This document shows, one piece after another, positions 10,240 to 21,104 of a stretch of 64,000 nt of DNA. Below the pieces are notes generated by a model. The model did not search any database. It was given only the letters and a program-made list of their open reading frames with translations, and was not told the DNA's origin. The position numbers and the translations under genes are program-made. Within the stretch, counting starts at the first letter, position 1; every line of letters starts with the position of its first letter. This DNA is from Ariolimax columbianus (taxonomy: Eukaryota > Mollusca > Gastropoda > Stylommatophora > Arionidae). The stretch covers positions 32,085,453 through 32,149,452 of the forward strand of contig JAVGWX010000007.1 of NCBI GenBank assembly GCA_036924085.1, written 5' to 3'.

Positions 10240-10690
10240 GGTAAATTATGAATTTTCTGTATTTGTCATCCAATGTTCAATTTCTTAGCTATTTCACTCG
10301 TTGTTTCAATTTGCCGGAACACAGACGAGCAGGGGATTGAGCTGCTAGTATGAAGGTGTCCTGATCAGAAGGACATGTGTTCGTAAAACATAATAAAGAT
10401 ATACAATTTTACTTTTAGATAAAATGCCATACAGCAAGAAGATTGTGCTATCAATGACAGGGGCATATTAGCCTCCCGTGGGAGACAAATAAAAGAAAAC
10501 AATGCAGCGTAATTGAAAGAGTGCTTGCGTGTTTCATTGAAAGTAAAGTGCTCCATCACTGGTCTCGAAGCGATCCCGTTTATTCTCCTGCAAATATTTA
10601 TCCGACTTATTGCTAGATAAAATACTACATCGTGGAAAGCAACTCTTCACAATATCTAACAGGACTCTGAGCTTCACCTACGACAGCCGT
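10240..10690. other. Unassigned, no gene seen
   Basis: A 64-aa minus-strand frame (10365-10559) has no recognisable features. Confidence 0.35.
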
Positions 10691-10699
10691 ATTTGCTAA

Positions 10700-11095
10700 G
10701 GAGTTACTTTTCCGTTCTACAACCGGCCTACAGTGTCTAGAAAAAAGAAGAATTCGAGATGACTTAATACCGATTTTTAAGATAATCAAAGGAACGGATA
10801 AATTAGACTATAACAAAATTTTCAAAATACAACCACCTACAAGAATAATCGGGCATAGCTACAAATTAACTAAAGAAAGGTCCAGATTAGATATTACGAA
10901 ATATTTGTTTAGCCAGAGCGTGGTGAATGCTGGAAATGCAATGCCACAGGAAGTAGTGCAGGCAGCGACAATTAATGCATTTACAAATAAATTGGATTCA
11001 CATAGCTTTTGGAGCAAGGACATGTAGATGTAACTGGTTGTATACAGACTCTACATAGTCTTCTAAACCAGCATGCGCGGTTAAGTTAAGTTATG
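10700..11095 (+). pseudogene. CR1-like LINE, ORF2 C-terminus and 3' UTR
   Basis: With small frame shifts the plus strand reads LQCLEKRRIRDDLIPIFKII, KGTDKLDYNKIF, HSYKLTKERSRLD, then FSQSVVNAGNAMPQEVV and INAFTNKLDSHSF. This is the classic C-terminal signature of CR1/L2-group LINEs (FxQRVVNxWNxLPxxVV...FKxxLD). The 3' end after the stop includes GTATACAGACTCTACATAGT and a GTTAAGTTAAGTTA tail. Other copies: 12300-14085 (split), 14965-15300, 21105-21400, 45165-45330 (-), 53905-54275 (split). Confidence 0.8.
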
Positions 11096-11194
11096 TACTC
11101 CAGCTGCGACCGAGTCGCAGTGAACAAAGTGAATGGAATCAACGAATCAAAGATAATTGATTGTGCCAGGTGTACTTAACTTTTAACTGAACAA

Positions 11195-11400
11195 AAACCC
11201 TTTCCATCCTCAAAATGGCAGCCCTGGAAACAGATTGCATCCTCTTAGTCTGGCTGAACGAATATAGATCACACCAGGTTCCAAAATTATATCTTCTTGA
11301 AACTGGATATGTCAGATATGTATGCCCAAATACTGCAGCCTTGCTGTGAACTACGACTCAACGTAATACAATATAACTTTGAGGATGAACGATGACGTAG
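11195..11400 (+). mobile_element. Repeat F, leading into a GAA tract
   Basis: It contains TGGCAGCCCTGGAAACAG, CTTAGTCTGGCTGAACG, ACTGCAGCCTTGCTGTG and ACTACGACTCAACGTAA, in repeat F order, then GGATGAACGATGACG as the 3' end before GAA repeats. Confidence 0.6.
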
Positions 11401-11712
11401 CAGTATAAGAAGAAGACAAAGAAGATGAAGAAGAATAAGACGAAGAATAAGACGATGAAGAAATAAGAAGAACAGGAAGAAGCAGAAGAAGAAGAAGAAG
11501 AAGACGAAGAAGAGAAAGAAGAAGAAGAAGAAAAAGAAGAAGAAGAAGAAGAAGAAGAAGATGACGTAGAAGAGGAAAACGAAGAAGAAGAATATGACGA
11601 AGAAGAAGAAGAAGCAGAAGAAGAAGAGAAAAAAGAAAAGAAGAAGAAGAAGAAGAAGAAGAAAAAGAAGAAGAAGAAGAAGAAGAAGAAGAAGAAGAAG
11701 AAGAAGAAGAAG

Positions 11713-11744
<32 letters not shown>

Positions 11745-11880
11745 GAAGAAACAGAGGAAGATAAATTATAAAAGGATGAAAAAGAACAAGAACAAGAAGA
11801 ACAAATAGAAAAAGAACAAGAACATAAAGAACAAGTACAACACGAACATGAAGAACCAGAAACAGAAGAAGAACAAGTGC
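11401..11880. repeat. (GAA)n microsatellite, about 480 bp
   Basis: Nearly continuous GAA with scattered GAC, CAA and TAA units, immediately 3' of a repeat F. The 203-aa minus-strand Leu/Phe frame is an artefact. The second part (11760-11880) shifts to GAACAA units. Confidence 0.95.
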
Positions 11881-12290
11881 CCCTGCCCTATTCTCCATTT
11901 AACATAAATCGACACAGATCATTTCCATAAAATCCACGATTTCTTTATAAAGCACAGAACGAGATTCTCTCAATAACCCGCAATTTTTCTAGGATTATAC
12001 CCCTGTCTTCTGTTATGATCTGGTACGGTGCCGTATTGTGGCCTTAACACCCTTATCAAGGATCCGTACAATTAGCGACTTCGAAGCTTCACACTTCTGG
12101 GGTTGTCACAAAAGCCACTGTTATTACAGTTCCAAAGTGTCGGTTCTTAAGAGGAAATGACCGACGATCGGGTCCCACACATCGCTTCTCTCAACATCGA
12201 TTCCCTCACGATGTTCCTGTTTTTTTTTCAGTTTTAAATCATCTTTTGGTGAACATAAGGTATGATTCATTTTCGGTGGATTGAAAATTG
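11881..12290. other. Unassigned, no gene seen
   Basis: No repeat match or domain recognised between the GAA tract and the CR1 copy. Confidence 0.35.
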
Positions 12291-12299
12291 GTAACCGTA

Positions 12300-13416
12300 A
12301 ATGTAGATATATTTACAGTTATCCACATCGGTAGATCCAATCTGGAACATAATCTCAGAATAGGCTAGTATAATATTAGAATGATTGAAAGGGAAAATGA
12401 CCTAAGGGTTAAATAGATCATACAGGTAAAGTGAATGAGCGAAGACCCTATGTACGCATTAACAATACCAAAGACCATCCCTACTGTACGCAAACCTACA
12501 TGGAGGCAGCATATATTTCCAGAGGTGGTAGAAAATATACCAGGTATTGGAAACAAGAACAGCCAGACTGAAAAAGAAAGAAGAGACATAACCCTGAGGT
12601 ACATAACGAAAAACTACCCAAGCATGGACTGGACCCATGCATACATCGACGGCTCTGTAACAAACACAACACAGAACGGAGGGACAGGGGTATTCCTGAG
12701 CCTACCCCTGTCAGTGGCAACTGTAATATACTCAAGCAATTTCAGAGCGGAGGCAGAGGCATTGAGGGCATGATGACAGGCGAAAGCAATGAAAGCCATA
12801 TAGTCCTGTTTGCAGATGCCCTGGCCGTAGTCACAGCACTAAAAAGCCATACAAATTCTGAACTTGATGATTTAAGAGCAGGACTCTGTCAACTATGCCA
12901 GCAGTCCGCACCAAAAAGAGTAGTGGTACAGTGGGTTCCATGAAACTGTAACATCCAAGGCAACGAGGAGGCAGACAGACTGGCAAAAGACCGTGCAAGA
13001 GTACCACAAGCAGATACTACTGTGACATACGAAAAGTCAAAAAAGGCTTATTAGAGCTAGATACATGACCAAATGGGAAACAGAACATACTGGCTACACA
13101 CAAAACGATGCCTATTACCAGTTGAACACAAGAGAGCAGGTCGTGGTCTTCAGACTGGCCACAATAGAATGAGGTACCACCTATTCAATAAATTAAAAAT
13201 AGGTGGCACTGACGAATGCACGTGCGGTACTGGGAATATTACCGCTGAACATTTGCTGCAAAACTGCCCGACATATGAGGATCAGAGAGAGCAGATGTGG
13301 CCATCACCAGTGGCAACACTAGACAAGCTCTATGGCAGTGTCGACAGCCTGAGGATGACCGCTGCTTTTTTCGAAAAAATAAAGTTTGACGTCTGACAGC
13401 GTACGACGAAGAAGAA

Positions 13417-13448
<32 letters not shown>

Positions 13449-14085
13449 ATAAGAAGAAGAAGAAGAAGAAGAAGAATAAGCAAGTCCAGGTAGCAGTGAA
13501 AAAGGCAAATGCAATGTTGTGTATGATAGAATTAAATATTAATCATTGGAGCAAAAAGTGATAGCAAACATGTATAAATCATTAGTAGATTGGAGTACTG
13601 TGTACAGGTGTGGAGTCGTTATCGTAGAGGGTATATAAGCATGTTGGAAAGGATACAACAAAGAGCGGCAAAGCTGATAGTGGGATTCCAGAATTACAGT
13701 TATGAGGAAAGACTCAGAAAAACCGGCCTGCAGTGTCTAGAAATTAGAAGAATTCTAGATGACAGGCTTATAAGATATTCAAAGGAACTAATAAATTAGA
13801 CTATAACAAGTTTTTTTTTCTCTTTAAAATTCAACCATCTACAAGAACAAACCGACATAGCTACAAATTAACGAAAGAAACGCCCAGATCAGATATTAGA
13901 TAGTATGAATTTTGTTTTTAGCCAGAGACTGGTGAATGCTGGGAATGCGTTGTCACAGGAAGTGGTGAATGCAGGGACAATGAATGCGTTTAAGAATAAA
14001 TTGGATGCACATAGCTTTTAGAGCAAAGAAATGTAAATGAAATGTGCAGTATAAAGATGTTAAGTAAAGTTAAGTTAAAGGTTTG
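12300..14085 (+). mobile_element. CR1-like LINE copy split by a LINE B insertion
   Basis: 12300-12432 reads HIGRSNLEHNLRIG and RMIERENDLRVK. The protein resumes at about 13481 as KQVQVAVKKANAML, then EYCVQVWSRYRRGYISMLER (13590 on), IQQRAAKLIVGFQNYSYEER, and the FSQRLVNAGNALSQEVV end near 13920. Both halves are in the same orientation and order as one CR1 RT C-terminal region. Internal stops and frame shifts make it non-functional. The 3' end has GTTAAGTAAAGTTAAGTTA. Confidence 0.75.
12433..13480 (+). pseudogene. LINE B copy, RNase H region, frameshifted
   Basis: 12435-12773 encodes PTWRQHIFPEVVENIPG, DWTHAYIDGSVTNT (first RNase H Asp) and NFRAEAEALRA (Glu). A deletion near 12770 then breaks the frame. 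The third and fourth acidic motifs (LLFADALAVV-like and NEEADRLAKDRA) follow in other frames, and from 13073 the tail continues to ECTCGTGNITAEHLLQNCP. It ends GACAGCGTACGAC plus GAA repeats (13402-13480). The copy is more diverged than those at 24.7 and 29.5 kb. It lies inside a CR1 copy. Confidence 0.8.
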
Positions 14086-14304
14086 TCTCATAGTAATTGG
14101 AATATTGTCGAGGATTGAAGTTATTAGAGACTTCAGCGTACTAAGGCAGAACTAGCTTGTATGAGGTAGGTATTTCAGTTCTTCCATTCGCTGCCAGTTA
14201 CTTCCCTTGTCGTGAGCTAGATACCAATTTACAACTGGATCGACTGCAGCGTAACGGTCGTAGTAGTTGGAACTATACACATTTGCCATGAAAAGCGTTT
14301 GATC

Positions 14305-14400
14305 TACTTTTGGTCCTGACGCTAGCAGCCAGATTAAAGCTGCTGATCACTACAGCTCATGCACTGCTCAGTATCTTGATCCCCATTCTTGGATTGAAAT
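14305..14400 (-). mobile_element. Repeat G, 5' head fragment
   Basis: Plus strand: GGTCCTGACGCTAGCAGCC, CATGCACTGCTCAGTATC, TTGATCCCC, which is the reverse complement of the G head. It lies next to a plus-strand G copy, forming an inverted pair. Confidence 0.65.
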
Positions 14401-14449
14401 ATGAGAAATAGAAATCGAAAAGAGAAAAGATCTGGTCAAACATGATTTC

Positions 14450-14805
14450 TGGATCAAGATGCTGAGCAGCGCAAGAGCTGCAGTGGTCAGCCACCCATAG
14501 CTGACTGCTAGCGTCAGGGCCAGTAAACAAAAGCTGCCAAGACCCTTCTACGCATCTACGCGGTGATCCTGGATAATAGGCTGTAGCAGGGCAGACTGGC
14601 TAAGGGGAAGGGATTGAAGTAGGAATGCTAACCCGGTACTAAAAAAAATACTTGCTGTAGTCGGATGTGTTGTACCGAAAGGTGCAAATATTGCAGTCAA
14701 GCTGTAAACTACGACACAACGCTTTCCGTTCTCTGGATTACATTCTGCTACTTAAGCCCTTTCAGGGTTTGGTAGCCGGAGATTGAGAACGAACGAAGCC
14801 AAGCC
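14450..14805 (+). mobile_element. Repeat G, full length, GCCAAGCC tail, 12-bp target-site duplication
   Basis: It runs from GGATCAAGATGCTGAGCAG to GAACGAACGAAGCCAAGCC. The direct repeat AAACATGATTTC occurs at 14438-14449 and 14806-14817, which fixes both ends and shows retroposition. The tail is not GAA repeats but GCCAAGCC, as in the copy at 49461-49818. Confidence 0.85.
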
Positions 14806-14964
14806 AAACATGATTTCATCAACATGAATCACATTTTGACCACTACGCAAACCATGTGACGTGACAGATTCTTTGCAGAAGGTTTTATGTTATGTCCATG
14901 TTTTACACCCATATGTCGTCATTGGGACAACACATGTCCTGATGAGATGCATCAGTCTTTGTTT

Positions 14965-15300
14965 CTCTATAATTTTCCTTTTCTCTTTAATCAAAGGAAC
15001 GGATAAATTAAACTATAACAACATTTTCAAATTAGAACCACCTTCAAGAACAAAAGGGCATAGCTACAAATTAACTAAAGAAAGGTCCAGATTAAATATT
15101 AGGAAATATTTTTTTAGTCAGAGAGTGGTGAATGCTTAGATTGCATTGCCACAGGAAGTAGCGGAGGCAGGGACAATTAATGCATTTTAAGAATAGATTG
15201 AATGCGCATAGCTTTTAGAGCAAGGACATGTAAAAGAAATTAGTTGTATACAGACTCTGAAGAGTCTTCTAAACCAGTATAAAGACGTTAAGTCTAAGAT
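14965..15300 (+). pseudogene. CR1-like LINE, ORF2 C-terminus
   Basis: Frame 14861-15139 contains LIKGTDKLNYNNIFKLEPPS, GHSYKLTKERSRLNIRKY and FFSQRVVNA, then a stop where other copies have W/G. The 3' UTR with GTATACAGACTCTGAAGAGT follows. 5'-truncated. Confidence 0.8.
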
Positions 15301-15479
15301 TTTATCTCTGTATCTGCCTACTTATCTGTGTCTAGATGTCTCCCTCTTTATCTGTAAATGTCCGTGTCTCTGCTTACGTCTATCGATGGCTCTATATCTA
15401 AATATGCGATTGACCCTATACTTATATCAATGTGCTTATCTTCCCTGTCATCAACTATCTATGTAGTCATTATCTTTCT

Positions 15480-15735
15480 TGATGTATTTCTCCCTTTCTT
15501 TCTCGCTCCCTCTCTCTCTCTCTCTCTCTCTCTGTCAACGTGTGGCTTTCCCCGTTTCTTACTCTGCTTATGTTTCTTTGTATTTAACTCTCAGAGTATT
15601 TATATATCTGTATTTCCATGTTGTCTCTATCTCTCTCTCTGTGTGTCTAGCTATCTCACTCTGTCCCCACTTCTGTCTCCCTCTCCTCTCTCTATCTCTC
15701 TCTCTCTCTGTGTCTCTGCACCTATACAAATTGCA
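15480..15735. repeat. CT-rich simple sequence
   Basis: Runs of CTCTCTCT with TGTCT interruptions. The 161-aa and 89-aa Ser/Leu-rich frames here are by-products. Confidence 0.85.
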
Positions 15736-15754
15736 TTTCTCTCGTTAAGATTAC

Positions 15755-15905
15755 TACAGGGATCACGTCGATCGCTCACCTCGTTAGCCAGGCTGCAGAG
15801 AGAACAGCCAGTTTCTATGGAGACCTGCGTGGAAGCGACGTAGAGATTTTGGCGATGTAGTTTTACCTAACCTGACTAACATGTCCGATCAGTATGTTCT
15901 CCCTG
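15755..15905 (-). mobile_element. Repeat D, 5' half (minus)
   Basis: GGGATCACGTCGATCGCTCACC, CTCGTTAGCCAGGCTGC, then CTGACTAACATGTCCGATCAG: reverse complement of the D 5' half. Confidence 0.65.
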
Positions 15906-16059
15906 ATCAGACGTTAGTCTTGTCTCCCCAAGTTGTGACGAAGGTTTCGCTCTTCATTCTGCCCCAACGTGTTATTCGAACCATCCTTGTCCCTGTTCTG
16001 ATACTCTTTCCTTAAATCAGCATTGGGGAACTTAGAAGCTAGTTCGGTCAGGAACAAGC

Positions 16060-16660
16060 TGCTGACCAATACATTGCGTCAGGGTCAGTCACTATATTCT
16101 GATCAAACCCACTTTCTCTCTTACATGTGCATTCCCAGGAACAGGATGTTTTCAAGGCAGTCTGGCTGACGAGATGTGGATCGACGTAATCCTTGTTGTT
16201 TGTGAATGTACACAATGATTAGGTTATTATTGTGTGCGCTCTGAAATGGACGTTAAATGGCAGGTTGCAGTAGCTTTCCTCACATCCCAAACATGCTGAT
16301 GAAGGTGGACCGAGGTCCTCCAGGCGGTTGTGTTATACTTTAATTCATTTTTGTGTCGCTTACTACTTAGGGGATCACGTCGATCCCTCACCGTGTTAGC
16401 CAGGCTGCCATGAAAACACCCCGTTTCCAGGAAGGGCTACGAAGAAGCAAAGGTGAAAGTCTTGTTCAGTATATTTTGCGTGACCAGACGTTAGTCTTCC
16501 TTCCCATATGATCCATGTAGTAACAACGCAGATGAAGTCAAGCATTGCCAAACCGGTTGGAGGACAACGGTCTACCTTCTTCTGGACGCTCAGGAGGTGC
16601 CACTTAATGCAAATTTCTGCGGGCACAAATGAGTGATCTTACTCATAATACACATTAACA
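16060..16660. mobile_element. Cluster of repeat D pieces in both orientations
   Basis: 16060-16195 is D plus (GGAACAGGATGTTTTCAAGG). 16196-16330 and 16375-16500 are D minus (TGCTGATGAAGGTGGACC; GTTAGCCAGGCTGCCATG). 16505-16640 is D plus again (GATGAAGTCAAGCATTGCC). The arrangement suggests repeated insertion of D into D, with rearrangement. The 76-aa frame at 16396-16626 is meaningless. Confidence 0.6.
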
Positions 16661-16737
16661 ATAAAAAAGAACAGTAAATTCATAGTGCCGACACTGCTTT
16701 AGTTTCTATTCAACTTTTATGAGAAGCAAATAATACA

Positions 16738-17600
16738 TCATAATGTAGCATGTCCTTTGTAGAACGTCGCTCCCATCACAGTCTGTCTGAAAGAAACTCG
16801 TTCCCTTGCGAAAACAACAGCTTCCGCCACTGTCATACTCAGGCACTCCTGGATATCTTGGTGCCATCGTCTTCTTGGTCTACCCCTTCCTCTTTTGCCT
16901 GGCATCATACCTTCCATCACCGATCTCTCAAGACCATTGTGTCTCTTGATGTGACCAAAGTATTTGCATTTTGTATTCAAAATGGAATTGATAAACCAGT
17001 TCTCCTCTATGCTCAACTTTTTCCGAATGTCTACATTTGTATTTTTCTCTGTCCAGGGTATTCTGAGGATCTTTCTGTAACATTTTGACTCGAAGGATTC
17101 GATTCTTTGTCTAGAAGTTTTGGTAATCGTCCATGCTTCACAGCCATAAGCTGCCACAGGAAAAACACAGGCTCTCAAGACTTTTACTTTTATCGTTTTG
17201 TTGGTGCCGTACCATAATTTCTTCAGGCTGTTCAGTCTCCGCATTGCCATAGCTAGTTTTCTTCTGATTTCTTTCGAGGAGTCGCCAATTTTGTCAATTC
17301 TGGAGGCCAGATATTCAAAATGTGTAACCTAATCTATTTTCTCACCACCCACTGTAAATTTATTCTGACATTGTGCTTTATCGGTGGTCATTATCTTTGT
17401 TTTGTTTTTGTTTATGAACAGATTTTGATCTTTACTATGTCCATTAACGGCTGAAAGTAGCTGCTCTAGCCCTTGCGCACTTCTTGATAGTATCACTGTG
17501 TCATCTGCGTATCGTAACTCTTGAATCTCGTAGCCCCCAATCGTAAATGGGTCGAAACTTTCAATGTCCTCATCTTCTCGTACATTTATCATTATATATT
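16738..17600 (-). pseudogene. LINE A reverse transcriptase, C-terminal half
   Basis: On the minus strand the protein enters near 17600 with YIMINVREDEDIESFDPF, then the RT catalytic block RYADDTVILSRS (YADD, near 17500). It continues through KIMTTDKAQCQNKFTVGGEK, a single in-frame TAG at 17329-17331, YLASRIDKIGDSSKEIRRKL, the thumb/connection segment AYGCEAWTITKTSRQRIESF, and KCYRKILRIPWTEK. It ends with GKRGRGRPRRRWHQDIQECL and MGATFYKGHATL. This is the RT C-terminus of an RTE-like non-LTR element without RNase H. The 5' part is missing and the TAG inactivates it. The 3' tail is ATTATGATG, the ATG-type tail. Confidence 0.85.
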
Positions 17601-18054
17601 CAGCAAATAATACGCCACAGCATAAATTCCAAGAACGCCGCAAAAGACAAATTACAAGGGTTGTGAAAGAAACCCCATCACTGTAACTAAATTACCAAAG
17701 AAACGACTATTACAAGGGCACACAAAGTGTGCTTCCGCAAGGTGCCAACTGCAGTAAGGACCAAAATAGAGACACGAAGAGACAGAACAAATTATTTTCG
17801 GGCTGAACATCGCTCGCTTTCCACTTAAACATCGGAGCGACCTTTGAGGAAGGGGCCACTTGTTTCAACGAGTGGCCCCTTAACAATACAACCCAATTAG
17901 ATGGAAGGAGTTTCGGGGATCGGTAATGAAAATCGACAAGTCGAAGAACCCATTAGGTGAGTAGGAATTACTGAGTAAAGAAAGACAGATCAGAAATAGT
18001 TCGTGCGTTAGTGTGAGCAATGGCGTAGCAACAAGAGCTGGGGGTAATTTATCC
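17601..18054. other. Unassigned; perfect 11-bp hairpin at 17850-17881
   Basis: AAGGGGCCACT (17850-17860) and AGTGGCCCCTT (17871-17881) are exact reverse complements with a 10-nt spacer. No gene is seen in the stretch. Confidence 0.6.
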
Positions 18055-18320
18055 CGGTGCCGAGGAAGACTAACGTCTGATCAGGTAAAAGATACACATT
18101 AGGCATGTAAGTCAAGGTCAGACAAAGTATACCGACCTAGACCATTACCTCGACTTCCACGGTAGTTCTACCTGGAAACGAGATGTTTTCAAAGCAGTCT
18201 GCGCAACGAGGTGATGGATCGACGTGATCCCCGTAGTAGTCACGCAGATTAAGCAAAGGATAGCAAAATCACCTGGAAGACCGCGGTCCACTTTGAGTAG
18301 CACGCTTTGGTCAGTATTTT
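18055..18320 (+). mobile_element. Repeat D
   Basis: GTAAGTCAAGGTCAGACAAAG, CTGGAAACGAGATGTTTTC, GATCGACGTGATCCCC, GTCCACTTTGAGTAGCACG. Its 3' tail is replaced by the following LINE fragment. Confidence 0.65.
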
Positions 18321-18354
18321 GCGTATTTGATGCTTTCACTTCACAAGACCAAAG

Positions 18355-19060
18355 CATCGCAACCCTTACAGACTAATTGTATGCCCTTCAAGCTTTAGAA
18401 TATGGTGGTACTTGTAGGCTGGAACTTTCCCAAATATCCCTAAAGGCCAACCAACTTCTCACATCCCATGAAGTCAGAATAGTTATACAATGGATCCCTG
18501 GTCACACACATAAACTTGACAATGACAAGGCAGACAGACTGGCTAAGAGGGGAGCAAGTCAAGAACAACAATACACACCAATAAACCCACAAACAGCCAA
18601 ACAACTACTGAAGACTGTGAACAAAGATAACTGGCTGAACAGATGGTCAATTGGAAATACTTGGAGAGAAATCGACAAACATATGGTTATCCAAAATTCC
18701 AAAGACAACATCAACCTCCTAAAAAGGAGAGAACAAAGCACCATTTGCCGACTTCGCACTCAACACATAGAACTTAACAGACACTTGAACATAATCCAAT
18801 CAGAACATACCCCAGAGTGCCGGCTATGCCCACATCTCTATGAAACTGTTGAACATCATATTTGTTAATATCGGGTACTTGCCGGTGTTAGAAAAGAGCT
18901 TCTTCCTCCGAGGCCAGACAAATGGAACACTTTGTACTGAACTAAACAACAGCTCCCAAACACGTGCATATATCCCTTTTTGGCATTGGACCAAAGGGTT
19001 GGAGCACATAGGCCGCTGGATCAATAGCCAACCAACGAACCATCAGTACACTCGTTATGA
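18355..19060 (+). pseudogene. LINE fragment with RNase H C-terminal part (second RNase H lineage)
   Basis: The 163-aa frame from 18377 reads ALQALEYGGTCRLELSQISL, IVIQWIPGHTHKLDNDKADR (conserved His and the last RNase H Asp), LAKRGAS, REQSTICRLRTQHIELNRHL, and ECRLCPHLYETVEHHIC. Just upstream, ACAGACTAATTGTATGCC gives T-D-stop-L-Y-A, the third acidic motif with a nonsense codon. After 18868 another frame gives LLPPRPDKWNTLY and FLALDQRVGAHRPLDQ, the probable ORF end. The sequence is clearly different from LINE B. 5'-truncated and broken. Confidence 0.7.
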
Positions 19061-19254
19061 AAGGAAACCTACAACAGACCGCCGGTTATCATCCTTTTCA
19101 GGTGCACAAAACAGGGAATCTTCTCACAGTGCACAACAAGATCTCGGTGCCGCGTAGAGCGAGGTCCAATAGAGCTGTCGAGTGATCACTGTCATAACGT
19201 TGATTTGACTGTGACCTAGATGCTACTCGTGAAACTGCTCACTGAATTGTCCCT

Positions 19255-19420
19255 TGTATTGTGCCGAAGACGGATGTATTGGAACGAAAGGTGCAAATAT
19301 CGCAGTTGAGCTACAAACTAGCAACACAATGCATTCCCTTCTCTGGACTACATCCTTATAGTTGCAAAGGCCTGTTCAGTGCTTGGTAGAGGGAGATTGA
19401 AAACTAACTTAGAAGACGAA
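19255..19420 (+). mobile_element. Repeat G, 3' half
   Basis: GAACGAAAGGTGCAAATATCGCAG, CTTCTCTGGACTACATCC and GGGAGATTGAAAACTAAC. 5'-truncated; the GAA tail follows. Confidence 0.75.
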
Positions 19421-19512
19421 GAAGAAGAAGTAGAAAAAGAAGAAGAAGAAGAAGAAGGAAGTGGAAGAAGAAGAGGAAGAATAAGAAGAGGAAGAAGAAG
19501 AAGAAGAAGACG
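19421..19512. repeat. (GAA)n microsatellite at repeat G tail
   Basis: About 90 bp of GAA with GTA and GGA units, directly continuous with the repeat G 3' end. Confidence 0.9.
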
Positions 19513-19890
19513 TCCACCGTATGACGAGGTAAGAAAAATATAGTGGCTCAACGTTTCAACAGTTAACTCAGCATTCTAAAGAGCAGTTCAAACAATTATC
19601 GAGTTGATAGCAGGGACTCTTCTGGCTGCGCTAAAATGAACGACGCCAACATAAGAAGAAAGCTTAAGTTGTTGTTGTTGTTGTCGTTGTTATTGTTGCT
19701 GCGGATCCAGGGAAGCCGGTCTATCGCCGTTCAGCCCAATGCCCTTTAATGACATTTGCACATTGTTGAAGTTGTTGTCCAATGCCAAACACTGTGTTCG
19801 ATTTATCTGAGCTCGGAGGAGGTAACATCGACATTGTTAAGCGAAAATCACCCAAAGAGATGACCAGTGGTCTATCGTGTCTGGCATGGG
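19513..19890. other. Unassigned, with (GTT)n at 19668-19700
   Basis: A short GTTGTTGTTGTTGTCGTTG tract; no gene recognised. Confidence 0.4.
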
Positions 19891-20176
19891 GGATGGGTTG
19901 TTAGGTTGGTTGAAATAAAATAGCTGCACACTATGTGACGACTATAAGGTAAACTCACTTTATTTATGAGCCTTACTTAATCCCCAAACACACCCCAGTA
20001 ATACTAGAACAACAAGTTCTACCTCTAAACAATGGATGGGTTGTTAGGTTGGTTGAAATAAAATAGCTGCACACTATGTGAAGACTACAATGTAAACTCA
20101 CTTTATTTATTAGCCTTACTTAATCCCCAAATACACCCCAGTAATACTAGAACATCAAGTTCTAACTCTAAACAAC
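19891..20176. repeat. 143-bp tandem duplication
   Basis: Copies 19891-20033 and 20034-20176 both start GGATGGGTTGTTAGGTTGG and include GCTGCACACTATGTGA and CCCCAGTAATACTAGAACA. They differ at only a handful of sites, so the duplication is fairly recent. No second-strand or LTR hallmarks were seen. Confidence 0.9.
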
Positions 20177-20279
20177 TTCTTAAAAAGGGAAGGGTTTGCT
20201 TCTCGTTAGCAGTTCGTTCGAACCATTTCCAGCTCCAAATGTGCATAGGGCAAATATTTAGGGAAGGCACGGAACCTAG

Positions 20280-20585
20280 TGGTCTGCCGGCGCCTGACAA
20301 GGACAAGAATAGCTCCACTGCCTCACATATAGCATGTCATAAGAGGCGACCAACTGTGGGACATGGCATAACACATGCCATGTTTAAGTGGTTTGTTTAG
20401 AGCAACATAGATGGCGACTAACAAGCCGCGGGTCTACTATGCTCTAGTGTTTGAGTCTATTAAGATGGATTCGCACATCGACATCAATTAGCCACCCTCT
20501 GTAAGCGCGTGTTCAAACGCAGCAGAGTATTGCGCTACTCGAGCCTAGCCTGCTAAGCAGGAAACCCTTTCTCCAGCGCATAGCA
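20280..20585 (+). mobile_element. Repeat E
   Basis: GACAAGGACAAGAATAGC, AGCATGTCATAAGAGGCGACC, CATGGCATAACACATGCC, GTTTGAGTCTATTAAGATGG, GCGCTACTCGAGCCTAGC. One of the best preserved E copies. Confidence 0.65.
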
Positions 20586-20689
20586 GAGCTTTGGTCTGCA
20601 CAGAAGCATTTGCCCCTGTAGAACTACAGGTGGACTAAGACTAAGGCAAGACACCTGACCTCGCCAAAAATCTAGGCCATATAACATGA

Positions 20690-20870
20690 AGTCCTTAATT
20701 CCACGCGCAGATGAAGCCAAGGATACCACAACCGCCCTGAGGACCACGGTCCGCCTTCATTAGCATGCTCGTAATGTTAGGAAAGCTACGACAACCTGCC
20801 ATTTTACGTTCTTTTAAAGGGGCACAGAAGGGTTTAATCCACCTCATTGTGGGCATTCAACAACAAAACG
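20690..20870 (+). mobile_element. Repeat D, 3' half
   Basis: CGCAGATGAAGCCAAGGA, GGTCCGCCTTCATTAGCATGC, GTGGGCATTCAACAACAAAA. 5'-truncated with (CAA)-type tail. Confidence 0.7.
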
Positions 20871-21104
20871 GGACGTGTAGTTTGGAGACCAGGAATCGAG
20901 CCCAGCAACGACGGAGATTGAACTTACATCATTTAGATTTGAAAAAAAAATATAGACTGCACACTGCGAAGCGACTGATCGGGTTGGGTGTCTTTACTTC
21001 TCAGTTGTATTCTCTCATTTCCAAACCATTGTCCACGACGTCAAACCACATATGACTAGAAATAATGTTGCAGATACATTGATTTATCTAGGCGAAAGGC
21101 AACG

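Noticed and set aside
11287..11898. 203-aa Leu/Phe-rich frame resembling a membrane protein
   Set aside because: Translation of a GAA/TTC microsatellite on the minus strand.
19891..20176. Pair of long terminal repeats
   Set aside because: The two copies are directly adjacent with no internal sequence, and lack TG...CA ends.
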